Shown: positions 25,222 to 33,798, counted from the first letter of the stretch. The stretch is DNA of 64,000 bases from JAIBJN01 sp963830885 (GCA_963830885.1 CAWHOA010000022.1:82823-146822); one strand, 5' to 3'. Numbers and translations are program-made. Notes: a model not told the origin generated them from the sequence alone.

Positions 25222-26415
25222 ATGGGCGAGCCCATCTCCGTCGACGTGCTCGTGGTCGGAAGCGGCGCCTCCGGGCTCGCGGCCGCCCTTTCCGCCGAGC
25301 GTGCCGGCGCCCGCGTGGCGCTGGCTGCAAAGGGCTCGATCCAGTCCTGCAACTCGGCCAAGGCCCAGGGCGGGATCCAGGCGGCCTTCGGCGAGGACGA
25401 CTCGCCCGAGATCCACGCCGAGGACGTGTGGCGGAGCTCGCACGAGACGGCCGACATGGAGCTCGCCCGAGTCCTCACCTCCGAGGCCCCCAGCACGATC
25501 CACTGGCTCGAGGAGCACGGCGTCAAGTTCACCCGGTCGAACGGCGGCTACCGTCTGGCGCGCTGCGGCGGCGCCAGCCGCAAGCGCCTCCTCCAGGTCG
25601 GCGATCGCACGGGCCTTGCCATCACGACCGCTCTACGCGGCGCCGTCAAGGCCTCGACCGCGCTCACCTTCCCGAAGTCGCCGCTGGCAGCCCTCGAGCC
25701 GACCGAGCCCGGCTGGCGCGCCCGCTGCGGCGAGAACGAGATCGAGGCCGGGGCCGTCGTGCTCGCGGCAGGGGGCCGGTGCTTCCGCGAGGCCGAGGAG
25801 CGCGGCGAGCTGACCACGAACCACCCTGGCGCCACCGGCGAGGTGACGCAGATCGCGCTCGACCTCGGCGCCGAGGCGCGCGATCTCGACGCGCTCCAGT
25901 ACCACCCGAACGGCGGCGCCTGGCCGGAGGGCATGCAGGGCTACTCCATCCCGGAGACGACGCGCGCCTACGGCGCCGTGCTCCTGAACGCCGAGCGCGA
26001 GGAGTTCACGGACTCGCTCGGGCCGCGCGACGAGGTCTCGCAGGCGATCGTCGACGAGGTCGAGAAGGACCTCGGCGTCGAGACGCCGGACGGCCGTCCG
26101 GCGGTCTGGCTCGACACGACCCGGATCGCCGAGGAGGACGCCAAGATCTCGCTTCCGTACATGCTCCGCCGCTATCGGGCGTACGGCATCGACCCGCTGG
26201 CGGAGCCGATCCTCACCTACCCGGTGCTCCACTACCAGAACGGAGGGCTCGTGATCGACGAGCACGGGGAGACGACCCTGGAAGGCCTGTTCGCGTGCGG
26301 CGAGATCGCCGGCGGCACTCACGGGCGCAACCGGATGATGGGCAACTCCCTGCTCGAGTGCTGCGTCTTCGGACGCCGAGCAGGCGAGGCAGCCGCGGAG
26401 AAGGGGAGGAGCTGA
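25222..26415 (+). CDS. Fumarate reductase / aspartate-oxidase-like FAD flavoprotein
   Basis: 397-aa flavoprotein of the SdhA/FrdA/NadB/AprA superfamily. FAD site: VDVLVVGSGASGLAAALSAE, AKAQGGIQAAFG. Dicarboxylate-site residues: ALQYHPNGG, TTRAYGAVLLN, HYQNGGLVIDEHG and the NRMMGNSLLECCVFGRR C-terminal FAD loop. Where SdhA has the covalently flavinylated His (SHTVAAQGG) this protein has CNSAKAQGG, so FAD is probably non-covalent and the enzyme soluble. No iron-sulfur or membrane subunit is encoded beside it. NadB is possible, but nadA/nadC are absent and the next genes are a class I fumarase pair and ComA. I suggest an unsaturated-acid reductase or the reverse oxidase. Confidence 0.75.
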   Translation: MGEPISVDVLVVGSGASGLAAALSAERAGARVALAAKGSIQSCNSAKAQGGIQAAFGEDDSPEIHAEDVWRSSHETADMELARVLTSEAPSTIHWLEEHGVKFTRSNGGYRLARCGGASRKRLLQVGDRTGLAITTALRGAVKASTALTFPKSPLAALEPTEPGWRARCGENEIEAGAVVLAAGGRCFREAEERGELTTNHPGATGEVTQIALDLGAEARDLDALQYHPNGGAWPEGMQGYSIPETTRAYGAVLLNAEREEFTDSLGPRDEVSQAIVDEVEKDLGVETPDGRPAVWLDTTRIAEEDAKISLPYMLRRYRAYGIDPLAEPILTYPVLHYQNGGLVIDEHGETTLEGLFACGEIAGGTHGRNRMMGNSLLECCVFGRRAGEAAAEKGRS

Positions 26416-27308
26416 TGGCCGTCGCCACCGATCTGCAGAAGGTCGTCGAGGACGCCGCCGCCCATCTCTACGTCTGGGCGCTCAAGGACATCCCGCAGGA
26501 TCTCCGCGACGCTCTCGCCGAGGCGGCCGGCACCGAGACCTCGGTCCCGGGCCAGCGCGTGCTCCAGACCATCCTCAGGAACGTCGAGGTGGCCGAGGAG
26601 GAGCGAAACCTCGTCTGCCAGGACACGGGCATCGCCGTCTACTACTGCCGGGTCGGCGAGCATTTCCCGCTCCACCCGGCGCGGATCTACGAGGCCCTCT
26701 ACGACGGCACCGAGCGCGCGACCGTCGAGCATCCGCTGCGCTCCAACACCGTGCACACGCTCACGCGCGAGAACACCGGGCAGAACGTCGGCTACCGCGT
26801 GCCGATCGTCCACTGGGACTTCGTGCCGGACTGGGACGGGCTCGACGTGAAGTGCGTTCCCAAGGGCTCCGGCTCCGAGAACATGAGCTTCCTGAAGATG
26901 TGCGTCCCCGCCGACGGGGTTGCCGGGATCAAGCGCTTCGTGCTCGACTCGATCGTCGGCGCCGGCGGCAAGCCGTGCCCGCCGGGGATCGTCGGCGTCG
27001 GCATCGGCGGCTCCGCCGACTACGCGATGCACCTCGCCAAGGAGGCGATCGCGCGCCCCGTCGGCACCCGCAACCCCGACCCGCTCGTGGCGCAGCTCGA
27101 GGACGAGCTCAAGGACCTCCTCAACGAGACCGGGATCGGCCCGATGGGCCTCGGCGGCGACGTCACCGTCCTCCAATGCCACATCGAGCATGCGGACACG
27201 CACATGACCCTGAACCCGGTCGCCGTCAACTACCAGTGCTGGGCGGCCCGGCGTGCCAGCGTCCACGTGAGCGCCGACGGCGTCGTCGACTACGACCGGG
27301 AGTTCTGA
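26415..27308 (+). CDS. Class I fumarase / tartrate-dehydratase-type hydro-lyase, alpha subunit
   Basis: 297-aa iron-sulfur hydro-lyase subunit. Cysteines for the [4Fe-4S] cluster are visible in VCQDTGIAVYYCR, KMCVPADGV and CPPGIVGVGIGGSADYAM. It lacks any signal peptide. Separate alpha and beta subunits match the two-subunit fumarases of anaerobes and archaea and the TtdA/TtdB tartrate dehydratases. The start overlaps the stop of the flavoprotein (TGATG) and the end overlaps the beta gene in the same way. Fumarate is the default substrate. The position next to phosphosulfolactate synthase raises a sulfonate analogue as alternative. Confidence 0.85.
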   Translation: MAVATDLQKVVEDAAAHLYVWALKDIPQDLRDALAEAAGTETSVPGQRVLQTILRNVEVAEEERNLVCQDTGIAVYYCRVGEHFPLHPARIYEALYDGTERATVEHPLRSNTVHTLTRENTGQNVGYRVPIVHWDFVPDWDGLDVKCVPKGSGSENMSFLKMCVPADGVAGIKRFVLDSIVGAGGKPCPPGIVGVGIGGSADYAMHLAKEAIARPVGTRNPDPLVAQLEDELKDLLNETGIGPMGLGGDVTVLQCHIEHADTHMTLNPVAVNYQCWAARRASVHVSADGVVDYDREF

Positions 27309-27889
27309 TGGAGCGCCGCCTCACCTTCCCCGCGTCCGAAGAAGCGATCCGCGAGCTTCGCGCGGGCGACTCCGTGCTCGTGGACGGGCACATCATCGGC
27401 ATCCGCGACCGCACGCAGGTGCGCATCTTCGACCAGGGGGTTGCGCCGCCCATCGACCTGACGGGCGCCTTCCTCCTGCATACGGCGCCCGGCGTCCGCA
27501 AGCTCGAAGAAGGCAAGTACGAGAAGGTCTGCATCGGCACGACGACGAGCGCCCGCATGGTGCGCTTCACCGAGCCGCTCGGCCGCGACTACGGCGTCCG
27601 CGCCATCTGCGGCAAGGGCGGCCTGCCCGACGAGGCCATCGAGCCGATGAAGCGGCTCGGGATGGTCTACTTCGCGATCGTCGGCGGCGCGGCCGCGCTC
27701 GAGACCACGCAGATCGAGGAGATCGAGGAGGTCTACTGGGAGGAGCTCATGCCCGAGTGCCTCTGGAAGTTCAGGGTCAAGGACTTCGGCCCGCTGACCG
27801 TCGCGATCGACTCGCACGGCGCCTCGCTCTACCACGATGTCCAGGAAGAGGCGAAGAAGCGATTGGAGGATCTCTATGCCCGGCTCTGA
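27308..27889 (+). CDS. Class I fumarase / tartrate-dehydratase-type hydro-lyase, beta subunit
   Basis: 193-aa swivelling-domain subunit partner of the preceding gene. Motifs: LRAGDSVLVDGHIIGIRD, LLHTAPGVRKL, GTTTSARMVRFTEPLG, ICGKGGLPDEAIEPMKRLG and the KFRVKDFGPLTVAIDSHG segment. These match the C-terminal domain of class I fumarases (FumA/TtdB type). Together the two subunits reconstitute a complete enzyme. Its last 14 nt overlap the comA start, which argues for coordinated synthesis. Confidence 0.85.
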   Translation: MERRLTFPASEEAIRELRAGDSVLVDGHIIGIRDRTQVRIFDQGVAPPIDLTGAFLLHTAPGVRKLEEGKYEKVCIGTTTSARMVRFTEPLGRDYGVRAICGKGGLPDEAIEPMKRLGMVYFAIVGGAAALETTQIEEIEEVYWEELMPECLWKFRVKDFGPLTVAIDSHGASLYHDVQEEAKKRLEDLYARL

Positions 27890-28667
27890 CGGCTTCCTCG
27901 ACGTGCCGGCCCGCTCGCCCAAGCCGCGCGTCAAGGGGCTCACGCACGTGATCGACAAGGGGCTGAACCTCCGCGACATCGAGGGCCTCTTCGACACGGC
28001 GGGCGCCTACGTCGACGTGGTCAAGCTCGGCTGGGGCACGTCGTACGTCACCAACAACCTCGAGAAGAAGATCGCGCTCTACCGGTCGCTGGAGACGCCC
28101 GTCGTCTGCGGCGGCACGCTCTTCGAGGCCGTCGTCGCGCGCGGGAAGCTCGACGAGTACAAGAGCTGGCTGACCGAGAACCGCCTGGCGCACGTCGAGG
28201 TCTCGGACGGGACGATCGACCTCCCGCGCGAGCGCAAGCTCGAGCTGATCGCCGACCTGGCGCAGGACTTCGTCGTCCTCTCCGAGGTCGGCTCCAAGGA
28301 CGAGGAGGTCGTCTACGCGCCCTATCAGTGGGTCGAGTGGATGCGCGAGGAGCTCGACGCCGGCGCCTGGAAGGTGATCACCGAGGGCCGCGAGGGCGGG
28401 AACGCCGGCATCTACCGGCCGACCGGCGAGATGCGCACCGGCCTGATCGACGAGATCGTCCACGACATCGATCCGGCCGACATCATCTTCGAGGCGCCGC
28501 TGAAGGCCTCCCAGGCCTGGTTCGTCCGCAAGTTCGGGCCCGAGGTCAACCTCGGCAACATCCCGCCCGACGAGGTCATCCCGCTCGAGACGCTGCGTCT
28601 CGGGCTCCGCGCCGACACCCTCAGGGAGGTGCTGCTCGGTGATCAGCCCGCACCTGTCGCTGACTGA
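27876..28667 (+). CDS. comA: Phosphosulfolactate synthase (ComA family)
   Basis: 263-aa TIM-barrel enzyme that adds sulfite to phosphoenolpyruvate giving (2R)-3-phosphosulfolactate, first step of coenzyme M synthesis in methanogens and of sulfolactate formation in some bacteria. Motifs: GLTHVIDKGL, YVDVVKLGWGTSYV, TPVVCGGTLFEAVVARGK, HVEVSDGTIDLP, DFVVLSEVGSKD, WKVITEGREGGNAGIY, DIIFEAPLKASQAWFV and GLRADTL. Complete and of family length. ATG 27876 overlaps the fumarase beta gene. It sits between two fumarate-type enzymes and the sulfate-reduction genes. No ComB phosphatase, ComC dehydrogenase or ComDE decarboxylase is present, so any product is not coenzyme M by the archaeal route. Confidence 0.88.
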   Translation: MPGSDGFLDVPARSPKPRVKGLTHVIDKGLNLRDIEGLFDTAGAYVDVVKLGWGTSYVTNNLEKKIALYRSLETPVVCGGTLFEAVVARGKLDEYKSWLTENRLAHVEVSDGTIDLPRERKLELIADLAQDFVVLSEVGSKDEEVVYAPYQWVEWMREELDAGAWKVITEGREGGNAGIYRPTGEMRTGLIDEIVHDIDPADIIFEAPLKASQAWFVRKFGPEVNLGNIPPDEVIPLETLRLGLRADTLREVLLGDQPAPVAD

Positions 28668-29334
28668 CGCCGAGATCGAGGCTTTGCCGGCGGAGGACGT
28701 CCTCCGCTGGGCCTTCGAGGAGTTCGGCGAACGCCTCTGCCTCTCGTGCTCCTGGCAGAAGCAGTCCTCAGTCCTCGTGCACATGGTCTCCGAGCTCGGG
28801 CTCGACGTGGACATCGTCGAGCTCGACACGCAGCTCTTCTTCCGGGAGTCCTACGAGACCCGCGAGCGGCTCGTCGCGCGCTACGGGCTCAACCTGATCG
28901 TTCCCGAGGTGATCACGATCGCCGAGCAGCACAAGCAGGAGGGCCCGAACCTCTGGGAGACGAACCCCGACCGCTGCTGCCACATCCGCAAGGTCGAGCC
29001 GCTGCTCCAGGTGCTGGAGCCCTACGACGCCTGGGTCTCGGGCATCCGGCGCGAGCAGTCGCCCTCGCGGGCGGACGCCAAGAAAGTCGAGCGCTCCGAG
29101 CGCTACGGCGTCTGGAAGGTGCAGCCGCTCGCGGACTGGACCGAGAAGGACGTCTGGCGGTACATCGTCCAGAACGACATTCCCTACAACCCGCTGCACG
29201 ATGTCGGCTACCGTTCGATCGGCTGCATCCCGTGCACCCGGCCGACGCGGCCGGACGAGGAGGAGCGCGCAGGCCGCTGGGCCGGCTCCGACAAGCTGGA
29301 GTGCGGCATCCACGTTGAGAACAAGGACACCTAG
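28639..29334 (+). CDS. cysH: Assimilatory APS/PAPS reductase, iron-sulfur type
   Basis: 231-aa reductase converting activated sulfate to sulfite. It carries the paired cysteines CCHIRK and CIPC (the Cys-Cys...Cys-x-x-Cys pattern), which bind a [4Fe-4S] cluster in enzymes that use APS directly, and the C-terminal ECGIH with the catalytic cysteine. Other motifs: SWQKQSSVLVHMV (PP-loop), VSGIRREQSPSRA, and VQPLADWTEKDVWRYI. GTG start 28639 overlaps comA by 29 nt. The sulfite it makes has two possible sinks: a sulfite reductase, none of which is in this window, or ComA, which lies directly before it. Confidence 0.92.
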   Translation: MISPHLSLTDAEIEALPAEDVLRWAFEEFGERLCLSCSWQKQSSVLVHMVSELGLDVDIVELDTQLFFRESYETRERLVARYGLNLIVPEVITIAEQHKQEGPNLWETNPDRCCHIRKVEPLLQVLEPYDAWVSGIRREQSPSRADAKKVERSERYGVWKVQPLADWTEKDVWRYIVQNDIPYNPLHDVGYRSIGCIPCTRPTRPDEEERAGRWAGSDKLECGIHVENKDT

Positions 29335-29346
29335 AAGGAGACACGG

Positions 29347-29946
29347 TTGAGCGAGAACATCTTTGCCCACGAGCACCCCGAGTCCGACCGCGCGCGCGGC
29401 GGCGGGTTCACGCTCTGGTTTACCGGGCTCTCGGGCTCCGGCAAGACCACGATCGCGCACCTCGTCGGGCCCGCTCTGGACGAGCGCGGCCACGTCGTCG
29501 AGTACCTCGACGGCGACACGGTCCGCACGCACCTGTCGAAGGGACTCGGGTTCTCCAAGGAGGACCGGGACACGAACATCGAGCGGATCGGCTGGGTCGC
29601 CTCGCGCATCACGCGCCACGGCGGCACCGCCGTCACCGCCGCCATCTCGCCCTACATCGAGACGCGCCAGAAGGCGCGCGAGATGGTGGAGCCGTTCGGC
29701 CCCTTCGTCGAGGTCTTCGTGAACGCGTCGGTCGAGGAGTGCGCGCGCCGCGACACCAACGGTCTCTACGCCAAGGCCTACGCCGGCGAGATCAAGGGCT
29801 TCACCGGCGTCGACGACCCGTACGAGGCGCCGGAGAGCCCCGAGATCGTGGTCGACACCGAGGCGCAAACTCCCGAGGAGAGTGCGCAGATCGTCGTCGC
29901 CCGGCTCGAGGAGCTGGGCCTGATCGGGTCCGAGGTGCGGGCGTGA
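29347..29946 (+). CDS. cysC: Adenylylsulfate (APS) kinase
   Basis: 199-aa kinase phosphorylating APS to PAPS. P-loop: FTGLSGSGKTTIAHLV; downstream VEYLDGDTVRTHLSKGLGFSKEDRDTNI, AAISPYIETRQKAREM and EVFVNASVEECARRDTNGLYAKA are CysC signatures. It starts with TTG 29347 behind AAGGAG. CysH next door looks like an APS-using type, so PAPS may not be needed for sulfate reduction. A use for PAPS exists in the window: the sulfotransferase at 39.2 kb. The stop overlaps sat by 4 nt. Confidence 0.93.
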   Translation: MSENIFAHEHPESDRARGGGFTLWFTGLSGSGKTTIAHLVGPALDERGHVVEYLDGDTVRTHLSKGLGFSKEDRDTNIERIGWVASRITRHGGTAVTAAISPYIETRQKAREMVEPFGPFVEVFVNASVEECARRDTNGLYAKAYAGEIKGFTGVDDPYEAPESPEIVVDTEAQTPEESAQIVVARLEELGLIGSEVRA

Positions 29947-31079
29947 GCGCCGTGGCCACCGACCAGTTGATCAGGCCGCACGGCGGCGTTCTCGTCCCCC
30001 GCGCGGGCGAGCGGCCGGACGACGTCGACTCGCTGGAGGCCGTCGTGCTCACCTCGCGCGAGCTCTCCGACCTCGACATGCTCGCCTCGGGGGCGCTCTC
30101 CCCGCTCACCGGCTTCATGGGCAGGGCGGACTACGAGGGCGTCGTCGAGTCGATGCGCCTCGCCAACGGCCTGCCCTGGGCGCTACCCGTCTGCCTGGCC
30201 GTGGCCGAGGGGCCGAAGGGCGACCGCGTCGCACTTACGGACGAGAGCGGCAGGCGGCTCGCCGTGCTCGAGGTCGAGGACGTCTACCCGTACGACAAGG
30301 AGCGGGAGGCCGAGCAGTGCTTCCGCACGGCCGACGGCGAGCATCCGGGCGTCGCGCGCCTGTACGCGCAGCACGGCTCGTACCTGGCCGGCTCGGTGAC
30401 GATCTTCGAGCGGCTCGAGCCGGAGTTCCCGCAGCTCCACAGGGATCCCGCCGACACCCGCGCGCTGTTCGCCGAGCGCGGCTGGAAGCGCGTCGTCGGC
30501 TTCCAGACCCGCAACCCGATCCATCGGGCGCACGAGTACCTGACGAAGTGCGCGCTCGAGACCGTGGACGGCCTCCTCATCCATCCGCTGGTCGGTGCGA
30601 CGAAGTCGGACGACGTCCCCGTCGACGTGCGCGTCAAGGCCTACGACGTGCTGACGGAGGGCTACTACCCCGCCGACCGCGTCGTCGTCTCGGCCTTCCC
30701 GGCCGCGATGCGCTACGCCGGGCCGCGTGAGGCGATCTGGCACGCGATCTGCCGCAAGAACTACGGCTGCTCGCACTTCATCGTCGGCCGCGACCACGCC
30801 GGCGTCGGCAGCTACTACGGCACCTACGACGCGCAGCTCATCTTCGACGAGTTCGAGCCGCACGAGCTCGACATCGAGCCGATGTTCTTCGAGCACTCCT
30901 TCTGGTGCAAGGTCTGCGGCCAGATGGCGACCGCGAAGACCTGCCCGCACGGAGGAGACGACCACGTCTTCCTCTCCGGCACCAAGGTGCGCGAGCTCCT
31001 CTCCGAGGGGCAGCTCCCGCCTGAGGAGTTCACGCGGCCGGAGGTTGCCGAGGTTCTGATCGAGGCGTACCGGAGCTAG
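29943..31079 (+). CDS. sat: Sulfate adenylyltransferase
   Basis: 378-aa homodimer-type ATP sulfurylase making APS from sulfate and ATP. Active-site pieces: GFQTRNPIHRAHEYL (Q-T-R-N-P-I-H-R-H motif), HPLVGATKSDDVP, SAFPAAMRYAGPREA, FIVGRDHAGVG. The CKVCGQMATAKTCPHG stretch is the zinc-binding loop seen in bacterial/archaeal Sat of the dissimilatory-like clade. GTG 29943 overlaps cysC. It closes the operon; the stop at 31079 is followed by a separate promoter for the next gene. Confidence 0.94.
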   Translation: MSAVATDQLIRPHGGVLVPRAGERPDDVDSLEAVVLTSRELSDLDMLASGALSPLTGFMGRADYEGVVESMRLANGLPWALPVCLAVAEGPKGDRVALTDESGRRLAVLEVEDVYPYDKEREAEQCFRTADGEHPGVARLYAQHGSYLAGSVTIFERLEPEFPQLHRDPADTRALFAERGWKRVVGFQTRNPIHRAHEYLTKCALETVDGLLIHPLVGATKSDDVPVDVRVKAYDVLTEGYYPADRVVVSAFPAAMRYAGPREAIWHAICRKNYGCSHFIVGRDHAGVGSYYGTYDAQLIFDEFEPHELDIEPMFFEHSFWCKVCGQMATAKTCPHGGDDHVFLSGTKVRELLSEGQLPPEEFTRPEVAEVLIEAYRS

Positions 31080-31087
31080 CGCTCTCC

Positions 31088-31102
31088 TACAATCGCGAAG
31101 CC
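31088..31102 (+). promoter_or_regulatory. Leaderless promoter for the Ig-like protein gene
   Basis: TACAAT (31088-31093) is a near-consensus -10 and the ATG at 31103 follows 9 nt later. There is no Shine-Dalgarno sequence between them. Confidence 0.45.
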
Positions 31103-31807
31103 ATGCGGGTCGCCTGGGTGAGCTTCGCACGCCGGTGGAAGCTCGTGCTCGCAGTCGCGCTCCTCGTCGGCTCGGTCGCGGCCTTCAGCTATACGGAGAA
31201 GCTGAAGGTCACGCGCTCGCCCGTCGGCGTCCCGCGCTTCGATCGCTGGCTGAACCCGGGCTGCGACTGTCCTCAAGAGCGCGTCGCCCTCAGCTTCCAG
31301 CTCCGCAAGCCGCAGCGGGTCGATGTGGACATCGTCGATGCTGACGGTGACCGCGTTCGCGTGCTGGCGACCGGTGAGCGCCTGCCGAGGGGGCGGGTCG
31401 AGTACGAGTGGGACGGTCGAGACGACTCGGGGGCGGTCGTTCCCGACGGCGTCTACCGCGTCCGCGTCCGTCTGCTGGACGACCGCCGGACGATCGTCAT
31501 CCCCGTGGAAGTCCACGTCGATACGCAGCCGCCGCGGGTCGGGGGCGTGCGCGTCTCTCCGCGGTCGGTCGCCGCGGGCGCGCAGGTGGCGATCCGCTTC
31601 CGGACGAACGAGGTCGGCACCCCGGTCGTCTTCGTGGGCGGCGCGGAGGCCGAGCGCGCGCGTCGCGTCCGGCCGGGGGACCGCCGCGTCGTGTGGATTC
31701 CGGGGGCGGCGGGTACCTACCAGGTCGCCGTCGCCATGAGCGACCGCGCGGGCAACGTCTCGCCGCCCTCCGCGGCCGTCCAGGTGACCGTCACAGAGCC
31801 GCGCTGA
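31103..31807 (+). CDS. Membrane-anchored protein with Ig-like FlgD and fibronectin-like domains
   Basis: 234 aa. One N-terminal helix (LVLAVALLVGSVAAFSY) anchors or exports the protein. Two beta domains follow: residues about 55-140 resemble the FlgD-type Ig fold (VDIVDADGDRV...YEWDGRDDSGAVVPDGVYRVRVRL). From about 145, PPRVGGVRVSPRSVAAGAQV starts a second Ig-like domain with VWIPGAAGTYQVAVAMSDRAGNVS. CDC at residues 53-55 could form a disulfide. It resembles the tail of the NAGPA protein at 11.6 kb. No enzymatic motif. It is convergent with the O-antigen ligase gene, 10 nt apart. Confidence 0.7.
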   Translation: MRVAWVSFARRWKLVLAVALLVGSVAAFSYTEKLKVTRSPVGVPRFDRWLNPGCDCPQERVALSFQLRKPQRVDVDIVDADGDRVRVLATGERLPRGRVEYEWDGRDDSGAVVPDGVYRVRVRLLDDRRTIVIPVEVHVDTQPPRVGGVRVSPRSVAAGAQVAIRFRTNEVGTPVVFVGGAEAERARRVRPGDRRVVWIPGAAGTYQVAVAMSDRAGNVSPPSAAVQVTVTEPR

Positions 31808-31817
31808 GCGCCGTGTG

Positions 31818-33332
31818 TCAGGCGCTCGCCTCTCCGGAGGCAGCGCCACCCGATCCTGGCCCAGGCCCCTTCACCGGAGACACGGCCGGCAGATCCGCGG
31901 GCGCGGGGTGGAGGGCGAGCGAAAGGCAGGCCGCGGCCAGCCCGACGATCCCCCAGGTGAACGGGTCTTCGAAGAAGCCGCTGTACAAGAGCGAGTGCAC
32001 GAAGAGCACGGTGAAAGCCGCCAGGAGCGCGAGCCCGAACGCCGGCCGCCGCTGCATCGCGAGGAGCGTCGCCCGCACGGTCGCCGCGAGGAACGCCAGG
32101 TAGAGGATCAGCCCGACTGCGCCCAGCTCCGCCGCCAGCGTCAGCGGCGTCGTGTGTGAGACGTTACGCCGCTTGAGCTTGCGGGCGTCTTCCAGGCGGC
32201 TGCTGGCCCGTGGCTGCGCCCCGATGCCGACGCCCACGACCGGATTGTCGAGGAAGACCGGGAGGGTGAGGGAGGCAAGCGGCGCGCGGCCGCTCGTCAC
32301 GCGGCGCAGCGACTCGTCGTGCGTGACGGCGGCGATCACACCCACGGCGGCGAGCACGAGGGCAGCGGTCGTTGCGGCCAGGACCCGGCGGGAGACGCGG
32401 TCGCCCGCGAGGATCCCGATGACGAGCACCGCGGCGAAGAGCGCGACGAAGCTCGACTGCGAGTAGGAGAAGAAGACGCCCACCAGCAGGAGGCCGAGAA
32501 GCGGGAGGCCGTGAGCGGGTCGCACCTTGTCGAGCCAGAGGAGGACGAGCAGCACGACGATCCCGAGCACGAGGAAACGTCCGTAGATGCTCGGGTCCGT
32601 GAAGATCGAGGTGACGCGGAAGTAGGACCTGTACGCATTCGTGAACTGAAACTGGAGGTCGTCCGCGTAGAAGAGCGTGTGTGTCCATTGCTGCCAGAGC
32701 CCAATCAGAGCGACGACGGCGGCCTCGGCCAGCAGCACGACGGCAAGCGCGCGCGAGACGATTCCCGACAGGATCGTCTGCGCAACGAGCACAACGAGCA
32801 TCGTGAACGGGAGCAGGAAGAAGAGGAGGTCGATCACGCCCTCGCGCGGGTCCCTGGACCACACCAGCGAGAGCGAGGCGAAGCCGACGAGCCCGGCCGT
32901 GGGCGCGGCGAGCAGGACCGGCAGCGGCCGCCACTCGCCGCGGAAGGCCCCGTAGGCCAGGGCGAGCGCGCCGGCCCCGAGCACCGCGTAAAGCGGGACG
33001 AGGAGGAACGCCTTCTCGTCTTCGAGCGTGATCGAGACGCGCACCGGGGCCACGGCCAGGAGCGCCACCGGGAGCGCAGCCGGGATGCGCACGAAGAGGA
33101 CGGCGAGGCCCGCGGCGGCCGCCAGCCCGCAGAGGGCCGCGCCGAGCCGGAGCGGCGAGCGCACGATCTGCTCGAGCTGGTCGGGGACGAGCGCGAGCGC
33201 AAGGCCTGTGCCGGCGGCGAGCAGGAGCGCGAGCCCGGCGAGCACCTGGAGGCGGGAGCGGGCAAGCAGGATCACGGGCGCGCCGATTGCGCCCACGACG
33301 GCCGCCGCCTCGGCGAGTTCGACGCGCTCCAT
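31818..33332 (-). CDS. O-antigen ligase/polymerase-like integral membrane protein
   Basis: 504-aa polytopic protein, about 12 helices, of the Wzy/WaaL O-antigen ligase superfamily. Helices at the N-terminus (GAIGAPVILLARSRLQVLAGLALLLA) and the motif region WSRDPREGVIDLLFFLLPFTMLVVL. A long periplasmic loop around LWQQWTHTLFYADDLQFQFTNAYRSYFR precedes IFTDPSIYGRFLVLGIVVL. The catalytic-type loop VVGVGIGAQP...SHTTPLTLAAELGAVGLILYLA is typical of the Wzy_C domain. Transcribed alone. It probably polymerises or transfers a surface glycan made by neighbouring genes; no donor can be assigned. Confidence 0.8.
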   Translation of the reverse strand: MERVELAEAAAVVGAIGAPVILLARSRLQVLAGLALLLAAGTGLALALVPDQLEQIVRSPLRLGAALCGLAAAAGLAVLFVRIPAALPVALLAVAPVRVSITLEDEKAFLLVPLYAVLGAGALALAYGAFRGEWRPLPVLLAAPTAGLVGFASLSLVWSRDPREGVIDLLFFLLPFTMLVVLVAQTILSGIVSRALAVVLLAEAAVVALIGLWQQWTHTLFYADDLQFQFTNAYRSYFRVTSIFTDPSIYGRFLVLGIVVLLVLLWLDKVRPAHGLPLLGLLLVGVFFSYSQSSFVALFAAVLVIGILAGDRVSRRVLAATTAALVLAAVGVIAAVTHDESLRRVTSGRAPLASLTLPVFLDNPVVGVGIGAQPRASSRLEDARKLKRRNVSHTTPLTLAAELGAVGLILYLAFLAATVRATLLAMQRRPAFGLALLAAFTVLFVHSLLYSGFFEDPFTWGIVGLAAACLSLALHPAPADLPAVSPVKGPGPGSGGAASGEASA

Positions 33333-33367
33333 GATCGGTCGCGAAGCCTAGACGGCGCGGGCCCCGC

Positions 33368-33793
33368 TCAGCGGCAGTCGGCGCAGAGGCCCGAGACCTC
33401 GAGCCGGTGGCCCGTCGTCACGAAGCCCTGCGCCGCCGAGATCCGCTCGAGCCAGGGGTCGAGCTCGCAGCCCTCGAGCTCGACGACCCGGTGACAGCTC
33501 GAACAGACGAGATGGTGGTGATGGCCGTCGCCGCAGCGCCTGTAGCAGAGCTCGCCCTGGCGGTGGGAGAGGGCGTCGATCACGCCCTCGTCCGCGAGGA
33601 GCCCGAGCGTGCGGTAGACGGTTGCGAGGCCGAGGCGCTCGCCCTGTCCGCGCAGGCGCCCGTGGAGCTCCTGCGCGGTGACGTCGTCGTGCTCCTTCAT
33701 CAGCTCGGCGAGGACGGTCAGGCGCTGCCGCGTGGGCCTAACGCCCACGTCCCGGAGCAGCTCGGCTGCCCGTTCTTGCTCGGCCGTGGCCAC
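33368..33793 (-). CDS. zur: Fur-family repressor, probable zinc-sensing Zur
   Basis: 141-aa Fur-family metalloregulator. N-terminal winged helix: VRPTRQRLTVLAELM, LGLATVYRTLGLLADEGVI. Metal sites: CYRRCGDGHHHHLVCSSCHRVVEL and a C-terminal SGLCADC, giving the two CxxC pairs of the structural zinc. Assignment to Zur rather than Fur or PerR comes from the divergent znuACB operon 18 bp away and the palindrome inside the znuA start. GTG start at 33793. Confidence 0.9.
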   Translation of the reverse strand: MATAEQERAAELLRDVGVRPTRQRLTVLAELMKEHDDVTAQELHGRLRGQGERLGLATVYRTLGLLADEGVIDALSHRQGELCYRRCGDGHHHHLVCSSCHRVVELEGCELDPWLERISAAQGFVTTGHRLEVSGLCADCR

Positions 33794-33798
33794 CGGGG

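Noticed and set aside
25222..26415. Flavoprotein as a standard succinate dehydrogenase subunit
   Set aside because: No iron-sulfur or membrane subunits are adjacent, and the His used for covalent FAD attachment is replaced (CNSAKAQGG).
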